From contig NZ_JASMRZ010000009.1 of assembly GCF_030462475.1 (NCBI RefSeq), positions 1 to 64,000 of the forward strand: DNA of 64,000 nt. Direction: 5' to 3'. The notes under the pieces are model-generated. The model saw only the letters and a list, made by a program, of their open reading frames with translations. It did no database searches and was not told where the DNA came from. Below, piece by piece: positions 8,403-18,510 of this stretch (position 1 is its first letter; the number at the start of each line of letters is the position of its first letter). The translations under genes and the position numbers were made by a program. Source of the DNA: Variovorax sp. CAN15. Its GTDB lineage: Bacteria > Pseudomonadota > Gammaproteobacteria > Burkholderiales > Burkholderiaceae_C.

Positions 8403-10541
8403 TTACTCGGATTGATTGAGGCTCGCGAAGTCGGCGCCGCGCTCGACCAGCTGCACCAGCAGCGGCGAGGGCTTCCAGAAGACCGGGTCTTCCTTCGCGA
8501 ACTCCTGGATGTCTGCCAGCACCTTGGGCAGGCCCACGGTGTCGGCGTATTTCATCGGGCCGCCGCGGTGGCGCGGGAAGCCGTAGCCGTAGAGGAAGGT
8601 CACGTCCACGTCCAGCGGGCGCAGCGCGATGCGCTGGAGCACGACGTTGGCGCCCTCGTTGATCATGGCGGCCATGTAGCGGCGCATGATTTCTTCCTCG
8701 GTGAAGGCGCGCGGCTTGATGCCCGCGCGCTCGCGTTCGGCGTCGATGATGGCCAGCACCTCGGGGTCGGGCTGGCCGGTGCGTGCGCCTTCGGGGTAGA
8801 GGTAGTAGCCGCGCTGCGTCTTCTGGCCGAACCAGCCGCGTTCGCAGATGCGGTCGGCAATCTGCACGTAGCGCGCCTGCGGGTCGCGCGTGGCGGCCTT
8901 GCGCTTGCGCGTGGCCCAGCCGATGTCGCCGCCGGCCAGGTCGGACACCTGGAACGGGCCCATCGGGTAGCCGAAGTTGCGCACCGCTTCGTCGATCTGG
9001 TACGGAGACGCGCCGTCTTCCATCATGTGGTCGGCGGCCTGGCGGTACACGGCCAGGATGCGGTTGCCGATGAAGCCGTCGCACACGCCGGCGCGCACCG
9101 GCACCTTCTTCAGCTTCTTCGCGAGCTCGAAGCCGGTGGCGACCACGTCGGCGCTCACCTTGGCGGGCACCACGATCTCCAGCAGCTTCATGATGTTGGC
9201 CGGCGAGAAGAAGTGCAGGCCCACCACGTCCTGCGGGCGCGAGATGCTGGCGGCGATCTCGTCGATGTCCAGGTACGAGGTGTTGGTGGCCAGCACCGCG
9301 CCGCGCTTGCACACGCGGTCGAGTTCGGCGAACACGGCCTTCTTGACCGACATGTCCTCGAACACGGCTTCCACCACGATGTCGACCTGCGCGAGCGCGT
9401 CGTAGCTGGTCGAGCCAGAGAAGCGCGCCATCACGCTGTCCTTGGCTTCGGGCGTCATGCGGCCCTTCTTGATGAGGCCGTCGTACACCTTCTCGACGTT
9501 GGCGCGGCCGCGTGCGAGCTGGGTGTCGTCGCGCTCGATCATGGTCACCGGCATGCCGGCGTCGAGCATCGCCACCGCGATGCCCGCGCCCATGGTGCCG
9601 CCGCCGACGATGCCGGCCGATTCCAGCGCGCGGGGGCTGGCCGATTTGGTTTCTGGCGCCTTGAGCACTTCGCGCTCGGCGAAGAAGGCGTGGATCAGGC
9701 CGGCGCGCTGCGGGCTGTCGATGCACTGCAGGAACAGCTTGCGCTCCAGCGCCATGCCTTCGTCGAAGGGCAGCGTGAGCGCGGCTTCGACGGCTTCGAC
9801 GATCTTCATCGGCGAGAACAGGCCCCGGCTCTTCCTGGCGGTGTCGGCGCGCGCGGCTTCGAGCGCGGCGCGGGCGGCTTCCTCGTCGGCCAGCGCGCCG
9901 GCCTCGCGGGTGCGGCGCACCGGGGCCTTGGCGGCGACCAGTTCCTGCGCGTAGGCGATGCCTTCGGCGCGCGCGTCGGCGTCGGTGGCCAGGCGGTCGA
10001 CGAGGCCGAGCGACAGCGCTTCCTTCGCGCCCGCGTGGCGGCCGCTGAGCATGAGTTCGATGGCGGGCTTCACGCCGATCAGGCGCGGCGTGCGCTGCGT
10101 GCCGCCCGAGCCGGGCAGGAGGCCCAGCGCCACTTCGGGCAGGCCCAGCTTCGCGGTGGGCGAGGCGATGCGGTAGTGCGCCGACAGCGCCACTTCCAGC
10201 CCGCCGCCGAGCGCTGCGCCGTGGATGGCGGCAACGACCGGCTTGGTGCAGTTCTCGATCTTCAGGCACGCCTCGGGCAGCGACGGCGGCTGCGGCGTCT
10301 TGCCGAACTCGCGGATGTCCGCGCCGGCGATGAAGTTGCGGCCCGCGCCGACGATCAGCACCGCCTTGGCCGCGCTGTCGGCTTCCGCCGCGTCGATGGC
10401 GCCCACGAGGCCGCGGCGCACGTCCACGCCCAGGGCGTTGACGGGCGGGTTGTCGATGGTCACCACGAACACGTCGCCAAGACGTTCGAAGGTGACGGGA
10501 CCGGTGGACGTGGAAGGGCTGGAAGTGTCGCTGGTGGCCAT
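8403..10541 (-). CDS. Bifunctional enoyl-CoA hydratase / 3-hydroxyacyl-CoA dehydrogenase
   Basis: A 712-aa two-module enzyme. Residues about 15-200 form a crotonase domain ([11 protein letters not shown] and [13 protein letters not shown]). A Rossmann NAD-binding domain begins near 310 ([13 protein letters not shown]), and its catalytic histidine lies in [15 protein letters not shown]. Two 3HCDH C-terminal domains follow. It does the hydration and oxidation steps of beta-oxidation. It is the first gene of the minus-strand cluster and faces the LysR gene across a 141-base control region. Domain order and length fit PimF/FadJ proteins; FadJ-like use on ordinary fatty acids cannot be excluded. 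Confidence 0.93.
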   Translation of the reverse strand: MATSDTSSPSTSTGPVTFERLGDVFVVTIDNPPVNALGVDVRRGLVGAIDAAEADSAAKAVLIVGAGRNFIAGADIREFGKTPQPPSLPEACLKIENCTKPVVAAIHGAALGGGLEVALSAHYRIASPTAKLGLPEVALGLLPGSGGTQRTPRLIGVKPAIELMLSGRHAGAKEALSLGLVDRLATDADARAEGIAYAQELVAAKAPVRRTREAGALADEEAARAALEAARADTARKSRGLFSPMKIVEAVEAALTLPFDEGMALERKLFLQCIDSPQRAGLIHAFFAEREVLKAPETKSASPRALESAGIVGGGTMGAGIAVAMLDAGMPVTMIERDDTQLARGRANVEKVYDGLIKKGRMTPEAKDSVMARFSGSTSYDALAQVDIVVEAVFEDMSVKKAVFAELDRVCKRGAVLATNTSYLDIDEIAASISRPQDVVGLHFFSPANIMKLLEIVVPAKVSADVVATGFELAKKLKKVPVRAGVCDGFIGNRILAVYRQAADHMMEDGASPYQIDEAVRNFGYPMGPFQVSDLAGGDIGWATRKRKAATRDPQARYVQIADRICERGWFGQKTQRGYYLYPEGARTGQPDPEVLAIIDAERERAGIKPRAFTEEEIMRRYMAAMINEGANVVLQRIALRPLDVDVTFLYGYGFPRHRGGPMKYADTVGLPKVLADIQEFAKEDPVFWKPSPLLVQLVERGADFASLNQSE

Positions 10542-10644
10542 GTGCTTGCTTGTCTCTCGCGTTGCGGACCAGTCGGGTCCGAGGCTCTGGGGGTGAACCC
10601 CGCATTCTTGGTCCGCATCGCCGCTTTGACAATTGCATAGCCGG

Positions 10645-10659
10645 TTGACAGACTGTCAA
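10645..10659. promoter_or_regulatory. Palindrome, probable LysR operator
   Basis: TTGACAGACTGTCAA is a perfect 7-1-7 inverted repeat in the divergent gap between the beta-oxidation cluster and the LysR gene, 23 bases before the regulator's ATG. A nearby TTTGACAATTG and TTTTTGACACAA repeat the same half-site. This is where a LysR regulator would be expected to bind to control both directions. Confidence 0.6.
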
Positions 10660-10682
10660 AGGATTTTTGACACAATCGGCCC

Positions 10683-11597
10683 ATGGACCTCCAGTCGCTC
10701 ACCCTGTTGGTGGAAATCCTCGATGCCGGCAACCTGAGCGCGGCGGCGCGCCGGCTCAAGATGACCCGCGCCAACGTCAGCTACCACCTGAACCAGCTGG
10801 AGCGCTCGGTGGGCGCGCAGCTGGTGCGGCGCACCACCCGGCGCGCCGAGCCGACCGAGATCGGCCTGCGCCTGTACCAGCACGGCATCGCCATCCAGGC
10901 CGAGCTGCTGGCGGCGCGCGAATCGGTCACCACGCTGGGCCAGGGCCTGCAGGGCCGCGTGCGCCTGAGCGTGCCCAGCGGCTACGGGCAGCTGGTCATG
11001 GCCGACTGGCTGATCGACTTCAAGCGCCAGTACCCCGGGATCGTGCTCGACGTGGTGTTCGAGAACCGCATCGAGGACCTGCTGCGCGACGAGGTCGACA
11101 TCGCCATCCGCGTGATTCCCGAGCCGCCGCAGAACCTGGTGGCGCGCGCCATGGGCCCGGTGCGCTACGTGGCCTGCGCTTCCACTGAATACGCCGCGAG
11201 GAACCCGCTTCCGGTGCAGCTCGACGCGCTGCAGGGCGCGCCGGTGGTCACGGCCGCCGTCATCGGCCGGCAGCTGCGCGTGTCGGCCTACCAGGGCGAG
11301 ACGCGGCGCGAGGTGATCCTGGAGCCGACGCTCATCTCCGAGAACTTCCTGTTCCTGCGCCAGGCCATCCTCGCGGGCCTGGGCATCGGCCTCGTGCCCG
11401 ACTACGTGGTGCAGGAAGACGTGCGCCGGGGCGAGGTGGTGACCACGCTGGACGACTGGCGCTTGAGCATCTTCGGCACGCAGATGTTCATGCTCTACAT
11501 GCCCAACCGCCAGCACACGCGGGCGATCCGGACGTTCATCGACTTCGTGCTGGAGCGGGTGAGGGGGACGGGCTACGAAGGCCCCGACATGAAATAG
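10683..11597 (+). CDS. LysR-family transcriptional regulator
   Basis: A 304-aa LysR protein. It has an N-terminal winged HTH (LSAAARRLKMTRANVSYHLNQLERSVG) at residues about 18-42, then a type-2 periplasmic-binding-like effector domain. It is transcribed away from the acyl-CoA degradation cluster, with the palindrome at 10645 between them, so it most likely controls that cluster in response to a pathway acyl-CoA or acid. Its 3' end overlaps the convergent small gene by 25 bases. Confidence 0.92.
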   Translation: MDLQSLTLLVEILDAGNLSAAARRLKMTRANVSYHLNQLERSVGAQLVRRTTRRAEPTEIGLRLYQHGIAIQAELLAARESVTTLGQGLQGRVRLSVPSGYGQLVMADWLIDFKRQYPGIVLDVVFENRIEDLLRDEVDIAIRVIPEPPQNLVARAMGPVRYVACASTEYAARNPLPVQLDALQGAPVVTAAVIGRQLRVSAYQGETRREVILEPTLISENFLFLRQAILAGLGIGLVPDYVVQEDVRRGEVVTTLDDWRLSIFGTQMFMLYMPNRQHTRAIRTFIDFVLERVRGTGYEGPDMK

Positions 11598-11884
11598 ATC
11601 ATGAGGGCTGCCCCGCCGATCAGGAGCCAGGTGAGAAAGCCCACCATGCTGCCCAGATTCGCGTTGATGACGATGCGTCCGCTGGGCGCCTGCACCCACT
11701 TGGCTGTCATCGCTTCGACGCCTTCCTCGTGCTGCTCGACGACCACGCGCCCCAGCGTGGCGACCGGAACGACGACGAGTCCGGTGAGGTAGCCGATCAG
11801 GTGTATCGCGGCCTCCGCGACGGGCTGCAGCACCAGTTCGACCACCGGCCGGATCAGAGCTTCGGCAAGACCTTCAAGGGGCAT
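11573..11884 (-). CDS. Small conserved membrane protein
   Basis: A 103-aa protein with two hydrophobic stretches: IHLIGYLTGLVVVPVATLG at residues about 27-45, and a C-terminal helix MVGFLTWLLIGGAALMIYFM. I do not recognise a family. It converges on the LysR gene and overlaps its end, and lies downstream of the diguanylate cyclase gene without an obvious link. Codon use is that of the chromosome. Confidence 0.6.
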   Translation of the reverse strand: MPLEGLAEALIRPVVELVLQPVAEAAIHLIGYLTGLVVVPVATLGRVVVEQHEEGVEAMTAKWVQAPSGRIVINANLGSMVGFLTWLLIGGAALMIYFMSGPS

Positions 11885-11929
11885 CGGTTCTTTACGGACT
11901 GCTGCTGGTTGGGCTGGTCTTGTAGATGG

Positions 11930-13432
11930 CTATGGCTGCCGCCGGTCGGCCTGCTCGCTCTCGTAATACCGAGCCTTGTCCACATACATTGCCCGGTCCG
12001 CCCGCTGCATCGCGGCCTCCAGCGCCTCGTCGCCATGGCAGGTCGCCAGCCCGATGGCCAGGCTCAGGGCGTGGCCGCTCTGGCCGGCGTGGAACTGGTT
12101 GTTCATCTCCAGCAGCGTGAGGATGCGCTCGCGCATCGCCTCGGCGCCGCGCTCGTCGGTCATGGGCAGCAGCACCGCGAACTCGTCGCCGCCGATGCGC
12201 GCGGGCCAGGCGGGCAGGTCGACGGCCTTGTCCAGCACCTCGCCCATGCGGCGCAGCAGCGAGTCGCCCGCCGCGTGGCCTTCCTGGTCGTTGACCTGCT
12301 TCAGGCCGTTGAGGTCGATGGCCACGATCGACACTGGCCACGGGCCCTTGCGCGAGAGGCGGTTGAGCTCCTCGGTGTAGTAGGTGCGGTTGCACAGCTG
12401 CGTGAGCACGTCGTGCTTGCCGAGGTACTCGAGGTAGGCCTCGGCCTTCTTGCGCGCCGTGATGTCGACCAGCGACACCAGCACCAGGTCCCAGGTGTCG
12501 AGGCGGTCGTCCTGCACCGCGAACTGCATGTGGATGTTGAGCACCTCGCCCGACAGCGAGTAGTTGAGCACCTCGCGGTGCTGTACGGTCTTGCCGTTCC
12601 ACAGGTCCTGCAGCTGCTCGGCGAAGGACTCGCGCATCTCGTCGCGGAAGATGCGCGAGAGGTTGCCCAGCAGGGTCTGCAGGTCGGGCGCGCCGAACAT
12701 GCGCAGCGTCTCGTGGTTCACGTCGATGACGCGGATCTCCTGCATGCAGCGCGTCACGAAGTCGGGGTGCACCTTGATGAAGGTGGCGAAGTCGGTGATG
12801 CCGCGCGAGCGGATGGTCTCCAGCAGCGCGCGAACGGCGCTGAAGTCTTCCACCCACAGCGACACCGGCGAGCGGTCGAAGAGGCTGCGCGCGTATGTCG
12901 CGCTCTCGTCGCGCAGGCGCTGCGCGGCCACGCGCTCGGTGACGTCGTCCAGCGCCACCAGCACGCGGCTCCAGCTGTCTTCGTAGCCCGGCAGCACGCG
13001 GGCGCGCACGCGCACGTCGAGCCGGCGGCCGTCGAGCGCGTAGTTGACGGTCTCGCTCTCGAAGCTGAGCTGGCCGCGCCAGAGCTGGTCGAGCTCGTGC
13101 ACCACGGTGGCCGACATGTCGCCGCGGAACACGCGGTCGAGCGCGCCCAGCAGGGTCTGCTCGCTGTCGGCGCCGAAGAGCTTGAGCGTGTGCTGGTTGA
13201 CCCGCAGCACCTTCAGCAGCGCCATGCATTCGCTCACCCGGCCCGCATCGGCCGACAGGTGCGCCACCAGGTCGGTGACGCCCTCGGCGCGCCAGCCGTC
13301 GAGCTTGCGCTTGAGGTCGCCGTAGTCCTCGATCCAGAGGGAGACCGGCGCCAGGTCGAACATGGCGTCGAGGTCGCCGGCGGCGGAAGGTGATGCCGGC
13401 GTGGAGCCGGAGGTGGCGGCGGGCAGGGCCAT
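11930..13432 (-). CDS. Diguanylate cyclase with two PAS-like sensor domains
   Basis: A 500-aa cytoplasmic protein. Two similar PAS-like segments (about residues 22-170 and 180-325) share APVSLW(I/V)ED and VNHETLRMFGA-like residues, which suggests an internal duplication. A GGDEF domain follows with the signature RIGGDEFAVLLP and NDQEGHAAGD. It would make cyclic di-GMP from two GTP. The inhibitory RxxD site five residues before GGDEF is absent (AWPAR stands there), so product inhibition at that site is unlikely. There is no transmembrane segment. Confidence 0.9.
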   Translation of the reverse strand: MALPAATSGSTPASPSAAGDLDAMFDLAPVSLWIEDYGDLKRKLDGWRAEGVTDLVAHLSADAGRVSECMALLKVLRVNQHTLKLFGADSEQTLLGALDRVFRGDMSATVVHELDQLWRGQLSFESETVNYALDGRRLDVRVRARVLPGYEDSWSRVLVALDDVTERVAAQRLRDESATYARSLFDRSPVSLWVEDFSAVRALLETIRSRGITDFATFIKVHPDFVTRCMQEIRVIDVNHETLRMFGAPDLQTLLGNLSRIFRDEMRESFAEQLQDLWNGKTVQHREVLNYSLSGEVLNIHMQFAVQDDRLDTWDLVLVSLVDITARKKAEAYLEYLGKHDVLTQLCNRTYYTEELNRLSRKGPWPVSIVAIDLNGLKQVNDQEGHAAGDSLLRRMGEVLDKAVDLPAWPARIGGDEFAVLLPMTDERGAEAMRERILTLLEMNNQFHAGQSGHALSLAIGLATCHGDEALEAAMQRADRAMYVDKARYYESEQADRRQP

Positions 13433-13517
13433 CGATGAGCTTTCGTGGAAGCGGCTGCAGCCAATGCAGGCGGGCTGGCGCGAGGAGGTCTTAATTATTA
13501 ACTGCGGCCAATCCGGC

Positions 13518-14120
13518 TCAGCGGCTGTACAGGCCCACCACGCTCTGGCCGCCGAGCGCGCGGCCCTTGAGCGCGGCCAGCAGGGCGTCGCGGCCGAGGC
13601 CGGCGGGCAGGCTGCCCGGCGCGAGTTCGGTGGCGATCACCGTCATGACGTAGTGGTGCGGCCGGTCGCCCACTGGTGGGCACATGCCGCGGTAGGCGGG
13701 CGCGCCGGCCACGTTCGGGCCCATGGTGAAGTCGAAGTTCGAGCCGGCCTGCCCTTCGCCTGTCTTGAGCTCGCCGCGCTCGGCCGCGATGTTGTAGGCC
13801 ACCCAGTGCGACACGCCCAGGCCGGCCGCGCCGTCCGGGTCGAACACCAGCACCGCGACCGACTTCGTCCTGGCCGGCAGGTTGCTCCAGGCCACCGGCG
13901 GCGAGATGTTCTTGCCGCCGCATTCGCCCGCGCCCGCGTGCTCTGCCGGGATGGTGCCTTTGTCGCTGAACGCGCTGGAAGTGACCTTCATGCCCGTGGA
14001 GCCCCTGCCCACGGGAGAGGCCATGTTCGCGCAGCCCGCCAGGAGGCCGGCCAGCGCGAGCGCCGCGGCGGGCAGCGCCATATGCGGGAGAGTGCGGAAT
14101 CGGGTGTTGCAGTTGCGCAT
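13518..14120 (-). CDS. YbhB/YbcL-family (PEBP) lipoprotein
   Basis: A 200-aa protein with a lipoprotein signal peptide ending LAGLLAGC (lipidated Cys30) and a phosphatidylethanolamine-binding-protein fold: GGKNISPPVAWSNLP, then the ligand-site motif DPDGAAGLGVSHWVAYN. Bacterial members have no agreed function. The start at 14120 is set by AGGAG nine bases upstream; an open frame continues far upstream only because it crosses the TCTTG tract. The tract lies 61 bases before the start and may affect expression. Confidence 0.88.
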   Translation of the reverse strand: MRNCNTRFRTLPHMALPAAALALAGLLAGCANMASPVGRGSTGMKVTSSAFSDKGTIPAEHAGAGECGGKNISPPVAWSNLPARTKSVAVLVFDPDGAAGLGVSHWVAYNIAAERGELKTGEGQAGSNFDFTMGPNVAGAPAYRGMCPPVGDRPHHYVMTVIATELAPGSLPAGLGRDALLAALKGRALGGQSVVGLYSR

Positions 14121-14180
14121 GTCTTTTTTCTCCTGAACGTTGTCCTGTCTGTCGTCTGTCGTCTGTCTTCTGTTCTCTTC

Positions 14181-14245
14181 TCTTGTCTTGTCTTGTCTTG
14201 TCTTGTCTTGTCTTGTCTTGTCTTGTCTTGTCTTGTCTTGTCTTG
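14181..14245. repeat. (TCTTG)13 simple-sequence repeat
   Basis: Thirteen uninterrupted copies of the pentanucleotide TCTTG fill 14181-14245, flanked by degenerate CTTCT/CTGTC units. The tract begins at the stop codon of the Rieske gene and ends about 60 bases before the PEBP lipoprotein start, both on the minus strand. Pentamer tracts of this length change copy number by slipped-strand replication. Here that would alter the spacing between the two genes, not a reading frame. Confidence 0.95.
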
Positions 14246-14248
14246 TCT

Positions 14249-14596
14249 TCAACCGGCCGCGCCGGGCCAGACGCTGCCGTCGGCCTTCGCGTGCACGGCC
14301 ACCGGCGTGAGCCGCGCGCCGCGGCAGGGGCCGCCCACGCACTTGCCGGTGTCGGGCTCGAAGATGGCGCCGTGCCGCGCGCACATCAGAAAGCGGCCTG
14401 AACTTTCCAGCACCTGGCCTTCGAAATCAAGCGGGCCTCCCGCATGGGGGCACTGGTTGAGATAGCCGTACACCTCGCCTTGCCACCGCACGGCGAAGGC
14501 CTTGGCGCCGTCGGGCGCGGTGAACAGCGCGGCGAGGCCGCCTTCGGCGAGCGCCGGGGCTATGGGCAATGGTTGCTGCTGCTCTGTGATGCTCAT
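14249..14596 (-). CDS. Rieske (2Fe-2S) domain protein
   Basis: A 115-aa single-domain Rieske protein. The cluster ligands are in QCPHAGGPLD and MCARHGAIFEP (Cys-x-His and Cys-x2-His). It resembles ferredoxin-like or NirD-type stand-alone Rieske proteins that pass electrons to oxygenases or reductases. No oxygenase partner is adjacent. The start at 14596 begins the conserved region. Its stop codon abuts the TCTTG repeat. Confidence 0.85.
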   Translation of the reverse strand: MSITEQQQPLPIAPALAEGGLAALFTAPDGAKAFAVRWQGEVYGYLNQCPHAGGPLDFEGQVLESSGRFLMCARHGAIFEPDTGKCVGGPCRGARLTPVAVHAKADGSVWPGAAG

Positions 14597-14687
14597 GCCG
14601 GACAGTATCTCCTGCACGGCGGGGCAGGGCCGTCCGCATGCCCGACCCCGCGTAGGCCCACGGCACACTTTCTGCTGCAATCGCCCC

Positions 14688-15215
14688 ATGAACGATGCTC
14701 CCCAGAACGGCGCCGCGGCACTCGTGGCGCAGCCGCTGACGCCCGAGGCCTTCGCGCCCTTCGGCACCGTGATCGCGGCACCCGCAGCCGACAGCGCGGG
14801 CGAGGGCCGGCCGATCAACGCAGGCAACGCGCGCCGCTTCGACCTGCTCGACGACATGCGGCTGGACGCCGAAGGCGGCCGCCCGATGCTGGCGCTGTTC
14901 CGCGCGCAGGCGCGGCACTTTCCGCACGAGGTCTCGGAGATGGAGCGCCACGCTCTCGGCAGCCAGACCTTCGTGCCGCTGGGCGAAAGGCGCTTCGTGA
15001 TCGTGGTCGCCCGCGCGGGAGAAGCGCCTGTGTCGGCACGGCAGCTCTCGGCCTTCGTCACCGACGGGCGCCAGGGCATCGTGCTCGCGCCGGGCACCTG
15101 GCATCACGCGCTGCTGGCGGTGGACGGGGGCGACTTCGTGGTCATCGAGCGCGCCGCAAGCGGTGTCGATTGCGACATCTGCCACCTTCGCCAGGCCGGC
15201 ATCGTGCGGCTCTGA
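14688..15215 (+). CDS. allA: Ureidoglycolate lyase
   Basis: A 175-aa cupin-fold protein of the AllA family. It has PLTPEAFAPFGTVIAAP at the N-terminus, RHFPHEVSEMERHALGSQ with the metal/substrate region, and LAPGTWHHALLAV near the end. It converts ureidoglycolate to glyoxylate and urea in allantoin catabolism. It converges on an amidase gene that closes an ABC transporter operon, so the two may handle a common ureide or amide nutrient. Family call good; physiological substrate inferred. Confidence 0.85.
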   Translation: MNDAPQNGAAALVAQPLTPEAFAPFGTVIAAPAADSAGEGRPINAGNARRFDLLDDMRLDAEGGRPMLALFRAQARHFPHEVSEMERHALGSQTFVPLGERRFVIVVARAGEAPVSARQLSAFVTDGRQGIVLAPGTWHHALLAVDGGDFVVIERAASGVDCDICHLRQAGIVRL

Positions 15216-15225
15216 AGCCCCGGTT

Positions 15226-16404
15226 TCAGTCCGCGATCCGCTGCGCCAGCGCGATCAGCGACCGGTCCGACCCCGCAGGCCCGAGCAGCGAAATGCCCAG
15301 CGGCGCGCCCTCGCGCGTCGCCAGCGGCATCGACAACTGCGGAAAGCCCGCCAACCCCGCGATGCACAGCATGCGGATCGCGCGGTTGCGGTAGTCCTCC
15401 AGCGCGGCCTCGCTGTCGCTGCGCAGCGGTGCGATGTCGGGCATGGTCGGCATCAGCAGCACGCCGTCGGTGCCGAGCAGCGCGGCCAGGTGCTCGCGGA
15501 AAGCGGCGCGGAAGACGCGGGCGGTGGCGACCTGCGCGTCGGTGACCTCGCGCGACCATGCGAAGCGCTCGGCCACGCCCGGCCCCAGCGGCGGTGCATG
15601 GCGCTCGATGAGCGGGCCGTCGGTGAGCCAGGCCTCGCGCGACTGCAGGTAGCGGAAGTTCCAGTACATCGTGTCGAAGGATTCCAGCGCCGCCGTGGTG
15701 CCCGTGGCGGGGCCGAGCAGGGCCTGCACGCGGTCGGCCGCGGCCTGCAGCGCGTCGGCGGCCGCCGGCTCGGCCAGCGCCCAGACGTCGTCGGGCCGCA
15801 GCAGCCGCACGCGCTCGGGCAGCGGCGCGGCGTCGGTTTCGAGCAGCACGTCGGCCACGCGCGCGAAGGTGCCGATGTCGCGCGCGAACCAGCCGCAGGT
15901 GTCGAAGCTGGGCGCGAGGTCGAGCGCGCCTTCGAGGCTCACGCGGCCGTGCGTGGGGCGCAGGCCGTACAGGCCGCAGTGGTTGGCCGGCGCGCGCACC
16001 GAGCCGCCGGTGTCGGTGCCCAGCGCGAAGTCGCACAGGCGGGACGACACGGCAGAGGCCGAGCCCGAAGACGAGCCGCCCGTGATGCGCAGCGGTGCGG
16101 CGCCGTTGACGGGTGCGCCGAAGTGCGCGTTGTTGCCGTTCATCGAGAACGCGAGCTCGTCCGTCACCGTCTTGCCGGCAAAGCGCGCGCCGGCATCGAG
16201 CAGCTTCTGCACGGTCGGCGCGGTGCGCGTCTTGATGCCAGACATCGCCAGCACGATGGGGTTGCCGCCGCCCGTGGGATAGCCGGCAACGTCGAACAGG
16301 TCCTTCGCGGCGAAGCTCAGCTCGGCGAGAGGGCCGGTGGCGGCGCGCGGCACGGGGGCGTCGGGGTAGGGGACGAAGGCGTGGGCGGGGTCGTGCAGAG
16401 GCAT
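15226..16404 (-). CDS. Amidase (amidase-signature family)
   Basis: A 392-aa amidase-signature enzyme with the Ser-cisSer-Lys triad in place: Lys34 (FAAKDLFDV), the serine-rich loop [11 protein letters not shown] at 109-119, and nucleophile Ser135 (GTDTGGSVR). It hydrolyses a carboxamide to acid and ammonia in the cytoplasm. It starts 33 bases after the transporter ATPase gene and is probably the last gene of that operon, so it would act on the imported compound. Ureide or amino-amide substrates are guesses from the neighbouring allA. Confidence 0.88.
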   Translation of the reverse strand: MPLHDPAHAFVPYPDAPVPRAATGPLAELSFAAKDLFDVAGYPTGGGNPIVLAMSGIKTRTAPTVQKLLDAGARFAGKTVTDELAFSMNGNNAHFGAPVNGAAPLRITGGSSSGSASAVSSRLCDFALGTDTGGSVRAPANHCGLYGLRPTHGRVSLEGALDLAPSFDTCGWFARDIGTFARVADVLLETDAAPLPERVRLLRPDDVWALAEPAAADALQAAADRVQALLGPATGTTAALESFDTMYWNFRYLQSREAWLTDGPLIERHAPPLGPGVAERFAWSREVTDAQVATARVFRAAFREHLAALLGTDGVLLMPTMPDIAPLRSDSEAALEDYRNRAIRMLCIAGLAGFPQLSMPLATREGAPLGISLLGPAGSDRSLIALAQRIAD

Positions 16405-16437
16405 GGCGATGAATGATGTCGAAGAGGAGGCTGTCTG

Positions 16438-17450
16438 TCAGGAGGCGGGCACCGGCGAGAGCACGGGTGCCATGGCCGCTGCCGCATCGGTGCGGATGCA
16501 GCGCACGCGATGGCCCGGCGCGGGCTCTGCCGCCGGAGGCTGGGCGGCACGGCAGGCCTCGTCGGCCAGCGCGCATCGCTCGGCGAAGGCGCAGCCGGGC
16601 GGCAGCGCGGAGAGGTCGGGCGGCGCGCCGCCGATGGTTTCCAGCCGCGTGCCGCGCGCCAGCGCGCCATGCGCGCGGCTCTTGAGCAGCGCGATGGTGT
16701 ACGGATGGCGCGGCGAGCGGATCAGCTCGCGCGCCGTGCCTTCCTCGACGATGCGCCCCGCGTACATCACGGCGATGCGGTCGGCCACCTCGACGGCGGC
16801 GCCGATGTCGTGCGTGACGAAGATCACGGACAGGCCCAGGTCGCGCTGCAGCTCGCGCAGCAGCAGCAGGATCTGGATCTGCACCGTGGCGTCGAGCGCG
16901 GTGGTGGGCTCGTCGGCCAGCAGCAGTTGGGGGTTGCAGGCCAGCGCCAGCGCGATCATGGCGCGCTGGCGCATGCCGCCCGACATCTCGTGCGGATAGG
17001 CCTGCAGGCGCCGCTCGGGGCTCGGAATGCGCACGCGCTCGAAGAGCGCCAGGGCGCGCCGCCACGCCTCGGCCTGCGTGACGGGCTCGTGCCGGCGGAT
17101 CGACTCGGCGATCTGCGCGCCCACCGGGTACACCGGGTCGAGCGCCAGCAGCGGCTCCTGGAAGATCATCGACGCGACCTTGCCGCGAAAGCCCGCCAGC
17201 TCGCGCTGCGACATCGCGAGCACGTCGCGCCCGTCCACCTGCACCGTGCCGCCCATGCGGGTGCGGCGCTCGGGGTGCAGGCGCAGCAGCGTGCGCAGGG
17301 TCACGCTCTTGCCCGAGCCCGATTCGCCGATCAGCGCGACGACCTCGCCGCGCTGCACTTCGAGGCTCACGCCGCTGACGGCCTGCACCGGCTTGCGGCC
17401 GCCGTCGAAGCTGACGCTGAGGTCGCGCAGGCGCACCATCGGTTCGTTGC

Positions 17451-17454
<4 letters not shown>
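16438..17454 (-). CDS. Peptide-type ABC transporter ATP-binding protein (DppD/OppD-like)
   Basis: A 338-aa ABC ATPase. Walker A is GESGSGKS, the signature is MSGGMRQR, Walker B is LLLADEPT and the H-loop is FVTHD. It has the Opp/Dpp C-terminal extension ([12 protein letters not shown]). Its ATG overlaps the stop of the second ATPase gene (ATGA). It pairs with the DppF-like protein to energise the two permeases. Confidence 0.92.
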
Positions 17455-18500
<1,046 letters not shown>

Positions 18501-18510
18501 TCTTTTTCCC

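Noticed and set aside
8412-10640. A 742-codon open frame on the plus strand opposite the bifunctional beta-oxidation gene
   Set aside because: Its composition is His/Ala/Arg-rich with no motif; it is the antisense of a clear enzyme gene, a common effect of high GC.
14181-14245. The TCTTG tract as a CRISPR array
   Set aside because: Units are five bases without spacers; it is a simple-sequence repeat.
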